In this document: in pieces, positions 1 through 6,628 of the stretch
Layout of the letters: each line of letters opens with the position of its first letter
Numbering within the stretch: the first letter of the stretch is position 1
NCBI GenBank assembly: GCA_002451165.1
Contig: DKBH01000083.1
Coordinates: 1 to 19,181, forward strand
From: Nitrospiraceae bacterium UBA6905
GTDB lineage: Bacteria > Nitrospirota > Thermodesulfovibrionia > Thermodesulfovibrionales > UBA6898
Reading direction: 5' to 3'
Length of the DNA stretch: 19,181 bases
The notes under the pieces: model-generated
The model's input: only the letters and a program-made list of their open reading frames with translations
What the model was told of the DNA's origin: nothing
The model's database searches: none
Position numbers and translations under genes: made by a program

Positions 1-2
1 TG

Positions 3-143
3 CAGATAATTGTCGGACAGCCTGTAAAGTCCGGGGAGCGGGTTCATTTTTACAAAGAGGAGGCCTTTTCCATGGGTTACTCATATATTTCCCCAAAGAA
101 GGTGGCATGTTCGTTAAAAAATTTTACTCAGAGAAAAGCTTAG
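3..143 (+). CDS. C-terminal end of an unrecognised protein, cut by the left window edge
   Basis: An open frame enters from the left edge and runs 46 codons to a TAG at 141-143. The residue mix (for example GYSYISPKKVA near codons 26-36) looks like ordinary protein, but I do not recognise the family. The frame ends just after a run of six A and four T, where a second open frame (107-241) takes over in the -1 phase. The two may therefore be parts of one protein joined by ribosomal frameshifting, or a frameshifted pseudogene, or two overlapping genes. The N-terminal part lies outside the window, so no function is assigned. Confidence 0.4.
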   Translation, partial: QIIVGQPVKSGERVHFYKEEAFSMGYSYISPKKVACSLKNFTQRKA

Positions 144-241
144 ACGATACTATTTCGAAAGCCGACAGCTGGATAAAGACAAACTTATATCCTGATTTTC
201 TCAGAGAGCCTATGGGGACCTTAGGAAGTCATGCTATTTAA
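107..241 (+). CDS. Small hypothetical ORF of 44 residues, or the second half of the preceding gene
   Basis: An ATG at 107 follows GAAGGTGG, an acceptable Shine-Dalgarno sequence, and opens a frame of 44 codons ending in TAA. The product is mixed-charge, begins MFVKKFYSEKSLDD and has no membrane segment or known motif. It overlaps the preceding open frame by 37 bases in the -1 phase. The same frame is also open upstream of the ATG to the window start, though with a less protein-like composition. It may be an independent small protein started by reinitiation, or the C-terminal extension of the gene at 3-143 after a frameshift at 116-122. I do not recognise it. Confidence 0.35.
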   Translation: MFVKKFYSEKSLDDTISKADSWIKTNLYPDFLREPMGTLGSHAI

Positions 242-346
242 CGCGGAGTCAGAACAAGGTTGCGGGAGTCGATCACTACTTTGCATGTGGATACAAATCG
301 GTTAGGATAAGAATTGGGTTATCACATTGATATTAATACATATTTT
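242..346. other. Non-coding stretch next to the tmRNA 3' end
   Basis: No start-codon ORF of convincing length is seen on either strand. The last 50 bases are AT-rich. A weak stem (TATCA, loop ATG, TGATA) lies just past the 3' end of the tmRNA but has no T-tract. One open frame without a start codon crosses about 194-334 and reads somewhat protein-like near its end; it could be gene debris. Confidence 0.4.
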
Positions 347-690
347 TGGTGGAGGCGGCGGGAATCGAACCCGCGTCCGAAAGCACTACGCTCATGCATC
401 TACATGTGTAGTCAGTCTTTTCATTTTCGGGATTCAGAACCCCGGCTGACAGGCTTTCTGAAACCCTATTTCCCTTGATCTCGCCACTGGGCCGGGAACG
501 CACCCGATGGCCAGCCTGCTGATCGACGCTGTATCCGGAACACAGGCAATTCCGGAAGAGCGTGCTGCTTAGTTAAGCAGCGAGTGCCAGTTCGTTATTG
601 GCGTTTGTGATTGTTCCATCTTTTAACGTGGTGATGGAGCCACGACATGCCACATGAGCCTCATAACCCCCGTCGAGCCCTTTCGCCCCC
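347..690 (-). ncRNA. ssrA: Transfer-messenger RNA (tmRNA)
   Basis: This RNA rescues ribosomes stalled on broken messages by acting first as an alanyl-tRNA and then as a short message for a degradation tag. The 5' end GGGGGCG (684-690) pairs with CGCCTCC (351-357), followed by ACCA to give the encoded CCA end at 347. The TPsiC arm GGTTCGATTCC lies just inside the acceptor stem, and the 5' side shows the usual GGGCTCGACGGGGG segment. On the minus strand the tag reads ANNELALAA and stops at TAA; the stop lies in an 8-bp hairpin (564-581), as in helix 5 of known tmRNAs. The 344-base length is typical of one-piece tmRNA. It lies directly downstream of smpB on the same strand. Confidence 0.95.
573..602 (-). 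other. tmRNA-encoded proteolysis tag ANNELALAA
   Basis: Within ssrA, nine codons from GCC to GCT followed by TAA encode ANNELALAA. The ALAA ending is the usual signal for ClpXP-type proteases. The frame is open upstream and could add T-N (to 608) or T-I-T-N (to 614), so the exact resume codon is uncertain. The stop codon is inside a hairpin with stem GCTGCTTA/TAAGCAGC. Confidence 0.8.
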
Positions 691-709
691 GAGCTATGCG
701 GCTGTTTAT

Positions 710-715
710 AGTATA
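710..715 (-). promoter_or_regulatory. -10 element for ssrA
   Basis: TATACT reads on the minus strand 19 bases upstream of the mature tmRNA 5' end. A start site about 7 bases downstream would leave a leader of roughly a dozen bases, to be trimmed as RNase P does for other tmRNAs. I find no good -35 hexamer at 16-18 bases spacing, so ssrA may also be read through from smpB. Confidence 0.45.
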
Positions 716-755
716 ACATGAATCATCTGTCCGGGAGGTGTACGCAAAGGCAGGA

Positions 756-1199
756 CTATCGGTTTTTCATGGCCCGCTCGATCTCGCGGTCAGCCTCTTT
801 TTTCTTGATAGATTCTCTCTTTTCGTACTGCCGCTTGCCTTTTGCCAGTCCTACCTCCACTTTTGCATGGGATCCCTTGAAATAGATCTTGAGCGGAACC
901 AGCGAGTACCCTTTCTGGGCCGCCATGCCCTGCAGCCGCATGATCTCCTTTCGATGCAGCAGCAGTTTCCGCGTCCTGACCGGATCGTGGTTCATGATGT
1001 TGCCATGGCTGTAGGGGCTGATATGGCAGTTCAGGAGAAAGGCCTCACTGTCCTTGATGATCACATAGCTGTCCTTCAGGTTTGCCTTGCCGTCGCGCAG
1101 GGACTTCACTTCCGTCCCGGTGAGGATCATGCCTGCTTCAAATGTTTCCTCAATAAAGTAATCATGGAATGCTTTTCTGTTCTGGGCAACGATCTTCAC
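756..1199 (-). CDS. smpB: SsrA-binding protein SmpB
   Basis: SmpB binds the tRNA-like part of tmRNA and brings it to the A site of stalled ribosomes, where its C-terminal tail occupies the empty mRNA channel. The 147-residue product has the family's usual length and hallmarks: the N-terminal run IVAQNRKAFHDYFIEETFEAG, the segment TEVKSLRDGKANLKDSY, LLNCHISPY, the RTRKLLLH motif, and a lysine- and arginine-rich tail from about residue 120 that should form the channel-binding helix. The start is a GTG at 1199; no in-frame ATG lies near. The bases before it (TCAAGG) put any AGG too close for a normal Shine-Dalgarno sequence, and a -10-like TATGAT ends 6 bases upstream, so the message may be leaderless. 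The gene lies directly upstream of ssrA, its functional partner. Confidence 0.97.
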   Translation of the reverse strand: MKIVAQNRKAFHDYFIEETFEAGMILTGTEVKSLRDGKANLKDSYVIIKDSEAFLLNCHISPYSHGNIMNHDPVRTRKLLLHRKEIMRLQGMAAQKGYSLVPLKIYFKGSHAKVEVGLAKGKRQYEKRESIKKKEADREIERAMKNR

Positions 1200-1205
1200 C
1201 CTTGA

Positions 1206-1214
1206 ATCATACCA
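1206..1214 (-). promoter_or_regulatory. Extended -10 promoter for smpB, possibly leaderless
   Basis: The minus strand reads TGG-TATGAT, an extended -10 element with 5 of 6 hexamer matches. It is followed by six bases and the GTG start of smpB. A start site 6-7 bases past the hexamer would coincide with the GTG. A weak -35 candidate TTCTCA lies 18 bases further upstream. Confidence 0.5.
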
Positions 1215-1264
1215 TGCAGGTCTTTTTTCTGAGAACTGACGGTATGTGATATACAGACTTGGCG

Positions 1265-1270
1265 TATAAT
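1265..1270 (+). promoter_or_regulatory. Consensus -10 TATAAT placed 6 bases before an ATG
   Basis: A perfect TATAAT is followed by ACCTGC and the ATG at 1277 of the DUF3786 gene. Transcription starting about 7 bases downstream would begin at the A of the ATG. No Shine-Dalgarno sequence and no good -35 hexamer are present. It faces away from the smpB promoter in the same short gap. Confidence 0.55.
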
Positions 1271-1276
1271 ACCTGC

Positions 1277-1885
1277 ATGGCAGAGATCACAAGCGGTGAA
1301 GATAGGGCATGGGAAATCCTGGCAGGGCTTCCCCCTGAGGATGTCTGCAGACGGACCGGTGCTGTATTCGATAGTCCGGCACGGACGTATCATATACTGT
1401 CATTCGGGAAGTTGTTTTCCCTGTACCCCCAGGAAAAAGAGATCAGGAATCTGTCCCCGGAAGGAGAGATCTTTCTCAAACGCCTCCGCTATTTTTTTGT
1501 GCTGTCTGCTCTTTGGTATATGGTGAAAGCGGAAAGCACGGGGCCGTCCGGCACCTTGGTCAAACCCTCTGGTCTGCCAGGCGGAGATATTTTTTTTCGG
1601 GGGTCCCACGTGCTGCCCTTGGACGGTTTAGCCAAGAAATATGCCCATGACAGGGCAGGATTCGAACAACGGGGTCGAGCGTTCGGCGGCAGAGAGGTGT
1701 CATATGGGGACGCTGCCCTGGAATTCCTGCCCTTTCCGAAGCTGCCGGTGACGGTTGTTCTCTGGCTTGCTGACGAGGAGTGGGATGCGCGGGCAGATCT
1801 TCTCTTTGATGCTTCGGCACCGCGGCATCTGCCGATCGATGTCCTTTGGTCCGTTGCGATGATGGCGGTGCTGGTATTTTTTTAA
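1277..1885 (+). CDS. DUF3786 domain protein
   Basis: The product has 202 residues, is soluble and has no signal peptide. Its second half matches my knowledge of the DUF3786 family: LPGGDIFFRGSHVLP near residues 98-112, a GGREVSYGDAALEFLPFPKLP stretch around 137-157, then VLWLADEEWDARADLLFD and the LPIDVLW ending. No biochemical function is established for the family. It occurs mainly in anaerobes, often near corrinoid or iron-sulfur proteins. I chose the ATG at 1277 over the in-frame TTG at 1259 because the TTG lies within or upstream of the -10 hexamer and the domain starts later. The next gene, a radical SAM protein, follows after 28 bases and is probably co-transcribed. Confidence 0.75.
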   Translation: MAEITSGEDRAWEILAGLPPEDVCRRTGAVFDSPARTYHILSFGKLFSLYPQEKEIRNLSPEGEIFLKRLRYFFVLSALWYMVKAESTGPSGTLVKPSGLPGGDIFFRGSHVLPLDGLAKKYAHDRAGFEQRGRAFGGREVSYGDAALEFLPFPKLPVTVVLWLADEEWDARADLLFDASAPRHLPIDVLWSVAMMAVLVFF

Positions 1886-1913
1886 TGTATGAAGATGGAT
1901 CCGCTGCCATAGG

Positions 1914-3545
1914 ATGAATCGAAAATTTCTTGATAAGGCCAACATTCTGTTGTCAAAAGAAGAAGGCACGGTTTTCAAAGATCCCGGCGGGAGGATCAAT
2001 GTCGCGCTCTGTTATCCGAACTGTTATGCGGTGGGTATGTCCAGCCTCGGGTTCCAGGGCATTTACGGTTTTCTGAACAATCAGGCCGATGTTGTGTGCG
2101 AGCGGATATTTTTCCCGGATCCGGAGGACTTGGAGGAATTTGAAAACTCCCGCATGGAACCCTTTTCCCTTGAGTCGAAGCGGCCGCTCTCCGCATTTGA
2201 TATCATAGCCTTCTCGGTCTCCTTCGAAAATGATTATCCTCACCTGCTCAAGCTGCTGAAGATGGGGCATATCCCCTTGCGGAGTTCAGAAAGGGGGGAT
2301 CATCACCCGTTGGTGATCATGGGTGGCGTCTGTGCATTCTATAACCCTGAACCGCTTGCTGACTTTATGGACATCGTTTTTATCGGCGAAGCAGAAGAGA
2401 TGCTCGGCGAATTCATCTCACTATATCGCCAGGGAATCGAGCGGGCCACGCTCCTCGAACAATCTGTCCTTATTGAAGGTGTCTATATCCCTGTTTATTA
2501 CAGCGTTACGTATGATACCGACGGAAAGATCGCAGGGCGCACTGCTTCTCATGGTGCACCTGACCGGATCCGTAAGAGGACTATAGATGAAATCTCCGGA
2601 TCTTTTATCCGGTCATCAATCATTACGCCCGAGGCGGAATTTTCGAATATGTATCTTCTAGAGGCCATGAGGGGCTGTCCCTGGTCGTGCAGGTTTTGTA
2701 TAGCAGGACATATCTACCGGCCGGTCAGAAAGAAGGGGCTTGCAGAACTGTCGGCTGAGGTCAGGGCAGCATCAGCGAAGACACAAAAGATAGGGTTGAT
2801 CGGGCCGTCGCTGTCGGATTATCCCCATGCGGAAGAGGTCCTGAAGTTGGAAGGCGTTGATTTTTCGATTACCTCGCTGAGGGCGAGTGCCAGGAGCGGG
2901 CGTCTGGTGCAGCTGATGAAGGGACATAAGAGTATAGCTATCGCTCCTGAGGCAGGAACGCAGCGCCTGCGCGATGTCATCAACAAGAAGATAACGGATG
3001 AGGATATATACGAAACAGCGCGGCTGATCCTGGAGAGTGACGTTGAAACGCTGCGGCTCTATTTCATGATCGGCTTGCCGACCGAGACCATGGACGACAT
3101 TGCCGGTCTGATCGAAACGGTGAAGATGATTCGCAGTAACACGCGAAGGGGGTATATCCGCCTGAGCGTCAGCACCTTTGTCCCCAAACCCTTTACCCCG
3201 TTCCAGTGGCATCCCATGGAACTACTGAAAAGCGTAAAGGAAAAGCTCAGGGTGATCAAGAAAGGGCTTGGCCAGGAAAAAGGCGTGCGGGTTTTCCATG
3301 ATGTACCCAAGCACGCACATCTGCAGGGTCTCTTCGCCCTTGGTGATAGAAGGATGAGCAGGGTCCTGGAAATTCTTGCCGATGAGGATAGAGACATCAT
3401 AAAAAAAGGCATTTCCGATTTTGATATTGCGTCCATCATCTTCAGAAAGAAAGACGTTTCCGAGATCCTGCCCTGGGATTTCATTGACACCGGCATAGAC
3501 AGAGAGCACCTCTGGGAAGAATACGGCAGGGCGCTGCACATATGA
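1914..3545 (+). CDS. Radical SAM protein with B12-binding-like N-terminus (TIGR03960 type)
   Basis: The 543-residue protein is a radical S-adenosylmethionine enzyme. An N-terminal Rossmann-like half (residues about 1-200) carries VALCYPNCYAVGMSSLGFQG, FDIIAFSVSFENDY and VIMGGVCAFYNPEPLADFMD, as in B12-binding-domain radical SAM proteins; the usual DxHxxG cobalamin histidine is not evident. The 4Fe-4S site is C255-x3-C259-x2-C262 in RGCPWSCRFC, followed by the RPVRKK segment. A later LRLYFMIGLPTET motif is typical of the radical SAM barrel. Architecture and motifs resemble TIGR03960, whose members are often fused to or followed by a TIGR03936 tRNA- or rRNA-type partner; no such partner is seen here. 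The substrate is unknown. The stop overlaps the next start as ATGA. Confidence 0.85.
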   Translation: MNRKFLDKANILLSKEEGTVFKDPGGRINVALCYPNCYAVGMSSLGFQGIYGFLNNQADVVCERIFFPDPEDLEEFENSRMEPFSLESKRPLSAFDIIAFSVSFENDYPHLLKLLKMGHIPLRSSERGDHHPLVIMGGVCAFYNPEPLADFMDIVFIGEAEEMLGEFISLYRQGIERATLLEQSVLIEGVYIPVYYSVTYDTDGKIAGRTASHGAPDRIRKRTIDEISGSFIRSSIITPEAEFSNMYLLEAMRGCPWSCRFCIAGHIYRPVRKKGLAELSAEVRAASAKTQKIGLIGPSLSDYPHAEEVLKLEGVDFSITSLRASARSGRLVQLMKGHKSIAIAPEAGTQRLRDVINKKITDEDIYETARLILESDVETLRLYFMIGLPTETMDDIAGLIETVKMIRSNTRRGYIRLSVSTFVPKPFTPFQWHPMELLKSVKEKLRVIKKGLGQEKGVRVFHDVPKHAHLQGLFALGDRRMSRVLEILADEDRDIIKKGISDFDIASIIFRKKDVSEILPWDFIDTGIDREHLWEEYGRALHI

Positions 3546-4159
3546 GCATGATCGTCCTCGGCATATCTTCATTTATGATTGCGCTTTCAGGCGCCCTGGT
3601 GCCCGGCCCCCTGTTCACCCTTACCGTGAGCGAGTCCGTCAGGAGAGGTGCAGCTACCGGCCCGCTTATCATTCTTGGCCACGGACTGCTGGAAATCCTG
3701 GTTGTTGTCCTGGTGCTTTCCGGTCTGTCTCCTTTTCTCCGTCACGATGCCACGCGGCAATTCATCAGCCTTGCCGGCGGCTGCATGCTCATCATTATGG
3801 GTGTACTGCTGCTCCGGGAGGCGCCGAAGGCCCGGCTTCATCCCGCGGCAGAAGGCCGAAAAAAAGGCATGAACCTTGTCGTTACCGGAATTGTAGGAAG
3901 CATTACAAATCCGTACTGGGTCATCTGGTGGGCGACGATCGGCCTGGGGTATCTGGTCAGTTCTCTGCGATTCGGCATCGCCGGGGTGGTCGTCTTTTTT
4001 TTCGGCCACATAGCTGCCGATTTTGCATGGTATAGCCTGGTATCTTATGCCGTATCAAAAGGGAAAAGGATTATGGGAGAAAGGGGGTACCGAGCTGTGC
4101 TCCTGTCCTGCGGGATCTTCCTTATCGTCTTCGGCGGATGGTTCATACATGCTGCATAG
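3542..4159 (+). CDS. LysE/RhtB family exporter
   Basis: This is an integral membrane protein of 205 residues, the normal length for LysE/RhtB exporters of amino acids and their analogues. Hydrophobic segments fall near residues 5-25, 40-62, 72-92, 115-135, 142-165 and 180-203. Family signatures are the early GALVPGPLFTLTVSE loop, LGHGLLEI, and the central ITNPYWVIWW. The substrate cannot be read from sequence. The start overlaps the radical SAM stop by four bases (ATGA), so translation is coupled; whether the radical SAM product is the exported compound is only a guess. A 53-base gap separates it from the next transcription unit. Confidence 0.85.
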   Translation: MSMIVLGISSFMIALSGALVPGPLFTLTVSESVRRGAATGPLIILGHGLLEILVVVLVLSGLSPFLRHDATRQFISLAGGCMLIIMGVLLLREAPKARLHPAAEGRKKGMNLVVTGIVGSITNPYWVIWWATIGLGYLVSSLRFGIAGVVVFFFGHIAADFAWYSLVSYAVSKGKRIMGERGYRAVLLSCGIFLIVFGGWFIHAA

Positions 4160-4191
4160 ACTCGTGCGCTGCTGCGTTGCTTTTTCAAACC

Positions 4192-4200
4192 TGAGATACT
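4192..4200 (+). promoter_or_regulatory. Possible extended -10 promoter for the yggS operon
   Basis: TGA-GATACT resembles an extended -10 element. A start site near 4207 would leave a leader of about 27 bases holding the GGGGGA that precedes the ATG at 4234. No matching -35 hexamer is seen. Confidence 0.3.
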
Positions 4201-4233
4201 AGTATACCGTTCATGTCAAACGGGGGATACGTC

Positions 4234-4935
4234 ATGGAGACAACGCCGCTCTTTAACAGGATCAAGGATATCTATCTGCGGATGACCCGTGCCGCCATGA
4301 AGGCGGAAAGAAATCCTGAGGAGGTGCAGCTCATTGCGGTCACCAAGACGATCGCGATTGATGCAATCAGGGATGCGGTGGATTGCGGACTCAGGAGCTT
4401 CGGAGAAAACCGCATACAGGAAGCAAAAAAGAAGATTATGAGTGGTGAGATACGGTCCTGGAGCGAAGTTCTCGCATGGCACTTCATAGGCCATCTCCAG
4501 AAGAATAAAGCGAAGGACGCAGTGCAATTTTTCGATCTTATCCATTCCGTAGATTCTGTGGAACTGGTCGACGAGATCGATCGTCAGGCAGGCAGGGTAG
4601 GGAAGGTCCAGCGGGTGCTTGTTGAGGTGAAGCTTGCCGCAGAGGAGACAAAGCATGGCATAGCGGAGGATGAGTTGCTGCCGCTGCTGGAGAGAATCCG
4701 CGGGAAGAAGCATGTGACGGCAGATGGCCTTATGACCATGCCCCCCTTTCTTGACGACCGGGAACGTGTCCGGCCCTATTTTGTGAGGCTCCGCGAACTG
4801 CGGCGGCGGGCGGAAGCAGCAGGTTTTTCTCTGGCCGAGCTTTCTATGGGCATGTCCCATGACTTTGAGATTGCGATCGAGGAGGGTTCTACGATGGTGA
4901 GGATTGGCACGGCAATATTCGGAGAAAGGAGTTGA
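4234..4935 (+). CDS. yggS: YggS/PROSC family pyridoxal phosphate homeostasis protein
   Basis: Members bind PLP in a one-domain TIM barrel and buffer free PLP without catalysing a known reaction. The product has 233 residues. The PLP lysine is K38 in LIAVTKT. Other family marks are FGENRIQEA, WHFIGHLQKNK, IHSVDS, LVEVKLAAEETKHG, GLMTMPPF and the phosphate-binding ending LSMGMSHDFEIAIEEGSTMVRIG. I prefer the ATG at 4234 because GGGGGA lies 8 bases before it; an in-frame ATG at 4213 has no Shine-Dalgarno sequence. Downstream proC begins two bases after the stop, a linkage seen in many bacteria. Confidence 0.93.
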   Translation: METTPLFNRIKDIYLRMTRAAMKAERNPEEVQLIAVTKTIAIDAIRDAVDCGLRSFGENRIQEAKKKIMSGEIRSWSEVLAWHFIGHLQKNKAKDAVQFFDLIHSVDSVELVDEIDRQAGRVGKVQRVLVEVKLAAEETKHGIAEDELLPLLERIRGKKHVTADGLMTMPPFLDDRERVRPYFVRLRELRRRAEAAGFSLAELSMGMSHDFEIAIEEGSTMVRIGTAIFGERS

Positions 4936-4936
4936 G

Positions 4937-5725
4937 ATGATCGGATTTATCGGCGGTGGGAATATGGCAGAAGCCCTCATAAAGGGCATGACAACGGAAG
5001 GCATGAAAGATATCATGGTTTCTGAGCCGCGGCAGGAGCGGGGGCAGGAGCTAGCGCAGAGGTATGGCATCCGGACCGCGGCTTCGAACAGCAACCTTGT
5101 CTCATCCTGCAACATCATCATTCTTGCGGTCAAGCCGCAGCAGATGGCTACCGTAACGGATGAGATTGCGCCGGTAATCGATAATTCCAAGACCGTGGTA
5201 TCGATAGCCGCCGGTATATCCCTTTCCTATCTCCAGTCCCGGCTCAGGACGGATAAGATCGTCAGGGTCATGCCGAACACGCCGGCATTGATACAGGAGG
5301 GCATGTCGGTCATGTCGCTCTGTGAGTGTTTCACGGGCCCGGAGATCAATATCGTGCGCAGCATTTTGATGTCTGTCGGCAGGGTGATGGCACTCCCCGA
5401 AAAGTTTATGGATGCCGTGACCGCCGTGTCAGGCAGCGGGCCTGCATTTATCGCGCTCTTCCTGGAGGCGATGATCGACGCCGGCAGCGCTATGGGGCTG
5501 AACCGGGACGACGCTGCACAGCTCGCTGTTCAGACGGCATTAGGCACGGCAAGGATTCTCGACGGCGGCATGTCACCGGAGAAACTGCGTCAGATGGTCA
5601 CCTCTCCCGGCGGCACGACTGCAGCGGGTCTGAAGGTATTTGAGGAGAGAGGATTACGCCCGCTGGTTTCCGACGCGCTCCTTGCTGCAATGCAGCGGGC
5701 CCGCGAATTGGGCAGCAACGCATGA
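4937..5725 (+). CDS. proC: Pyrroline-5-carboxylate reductase
   Basis: ProC reduces 1-pyrroline-5-carboxylate to proline with NAD(P)H, the last step of proline synthesis in the cytoplasm. The 262-residue product has the usual length. The N-terminal Rossmann motif is IGFIGGGNMAEALIKG (residues 2-17), followed by ILAVKPQ and VRVMPNTPALI. The C-terminal dimerisation and substrate domain shows AVSGSGPAF and the signature VTSPGGTTAAGL. The start is the ATG at 4937 behind AAAGGAG; an in-frame TTG at 4904 lies inside yggS and would add an unrelated leader. No regulatory site is visible between the two genes, so expression is probably tied to yggS. Confidence 0.97.
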   Translation: MIGFIGGGNMAEALIKGMTTEGMKDIMVSEPRQERGQELAQRYGIRTAASNSNLVSSCNIIILAVKPQQMATVTDEIAPVIDNSKTVVSIAAGISLSYLQSRLRTDKIVRVMPNTPALIQEGMSVMSLCECFTGPEINIVRSILMSVGRVMALPEKFMDAVTAVSGSGPAFIALFLEAMIDAGSAMGLNRDDAAQLAVQTALGTARILDGGMSPEKLRQMVTSPGGTTAAGLKVFEERGLRPLVSDALLAAMQRARELGSNA

Positions 5726-5804
5726 GACAGTCTTTTGCCGCAGGGCATGTCTGGTAGAAACGGCCAAGGAAATCGCAGAATAGATAAAAATCGCAACTGC
5801 ATTG

Positions 5805-5810
5805 TACAAT
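5805..5810 (+). promoter_or_regulatory. Possible -10 element before yggT
   Basis: TACAAT lies 27 bases before the yggT ATG, leaving room for a short leader with the AAAGGCAGG ribosome site. The hexamer at the expected -35 place (AGATAA) is poor, so this could be a weak internal promoter of the yggS-hisS unit. Confidence 0.3.
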
Positions 5811-5837
5811 AGCACGAATTGACAGAAAGGCAGGAAT

Positions 5838-6152
5838 ATGCTGATTTTTGGTAACCTTCTCCTGACTATCGCAGAGATCGTGAATATGCTCCTGAATGTG
5901 TATTACTGGGTGGTCATTATCGCTGCGCTCATCAGCTGGGTAAACCCTGATCCGTACAATCCCGTGGTCCGCTTTCTGCGAACGGTCACGGAGCCGGTAT
6001 TCAGGCCCATCCGGAGGCTTATCGGATACCGGCTCGGACCCATTGATATTTCACCTATTATTGTCATCCTCGGTATCCTTTTTATCCAGAAGTTTCTGAT
6101 CCGGTCGATCATAGAGCTCGGGTATAAAATCAAGGGGGGAGCGTTCATATGA
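5838..6152 (+). CDS. yggT: YggT family membrane protein
   Basis: This is a small integral membrane protein of 104 residues with one YggT domain: two hydrophobic segments (about 3-33 and 72-92) flanking a polar loop. The loop has SWVNPDPYNPVVRFLRTVTEPVFRPIRRL, the most conserved part of the family; many YggT proteins are about this length and others are a doubled version. Family members affect osmotic or K+ uptake traits, plastid CCB3-type cytochrome assembly or division in different organisms, so no single function can be given. A good ribosome site (AAAGGCAGG) precedes the ATG. The stop overlaps the divIVA start as ATGA. Linkage with divIVA and yggS resembles the ylm region of Gram-positive bacteria. 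Confidence 0.88.
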   Translation: MLIFGNLLLTIAEIVNMLLNVYYWVVIIAALISWVNPDPYNPVVRFLRTVTEPVFRPIRRLIGYRLGPIDISPIIVILGILFIQKFLIRSIIELGYKIKGGAFI

Positions 6153-6628
6153 GAATCACGCCGCTGGATATCCAGCAGAAGCAGTTTAAGATGAAGATGC
6201 GGGGCTTTGATGTTGAAGAAGTCTACGGCTTCCTCGAGATCGTCCGGGAAGAGATGGAAGACCTGCTCCGGGAGAACGCCAACCTTAAAGAGAACATCCA
6301 GCGGTCGGAAAATCAGGTCCGGGAATACCGCGATATGGAAACGACGCTCAGAGAGACGCTCATGACTGCTCAGCAGATGGTCGAAGACTTTAAGATCAAC
6401 TCGCGTAAGGAGGCGGAGCTCCTCATACGCGAGGCTGAAGCCAAGGCTGACGCGCTGATCCGTGAGGCGCAGGAGAAGGTCATCAAGATACATGAGGACA
6501 TCACGGACATGAAGGGCATCCGCCGCCATTTCAAGGAAGAACTTAAGCGCCTCATCGAGAACCATCTCAAAATGCTCGACTTTGACGACCGCCGCGAGGG
6601 CCAGGACAAGGAAGCGATCCCGGAGTGA
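6149..6628 (+). CDS. divIVA: DivIVA-domain coiled-coil protein
   Basis: The product has 159 residues. The first 40 or so form the DivIVA lipid-binding head: RITPLDIQQKQFKMKMRGFD, then VEEVYGFLEIV. The rest is a long coiled coil rich in Glu, Lys, Arg and Ala, with repeats like EAELLIREAEAKADALIREAQEKV at about 88-111. DivIVA proteins gather at curved membrane and organise division or polar growth. In non-actinobacterial, non-firmicute species their role is less clear. GGGGGGAG precedes the ATG. The start overlaps yggT and the stop overlaps hisS (GTGA), so the three are translationally coupled. Confidence 0.9.
   Translation: MRITPLDIQQKQFKMKMRGFDVEEVYGFLEIVREEMEDLLRENANLKENIQRSENQVREYRDMETTLRETLMTAQQMVEDFKINSRKEAELLIREAEAKADALIREAQEKVIKIHEDITDMKGIRRHFKEELKRLIENHLKMLDFDDRREGQDKEAIPE

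Noticed and set aside
326..346. Weak stem-loop past the tmRNA 3' end as a terminator
   Set aside because: The stem is five AT-rich pairs with a three-base loop and lacks a T-tract, so it is too weak to call.
738..1205. Plus-strand open frame of 155 codons
   Set aside because: It is the complement of smpB, whose identity is secure.
4216..5190. Minus-strand open frame of 324 codons
   Set aside because: It is antisense to yggS and proC, which are certain. No ribosome site, motif or family resemblance supports it.
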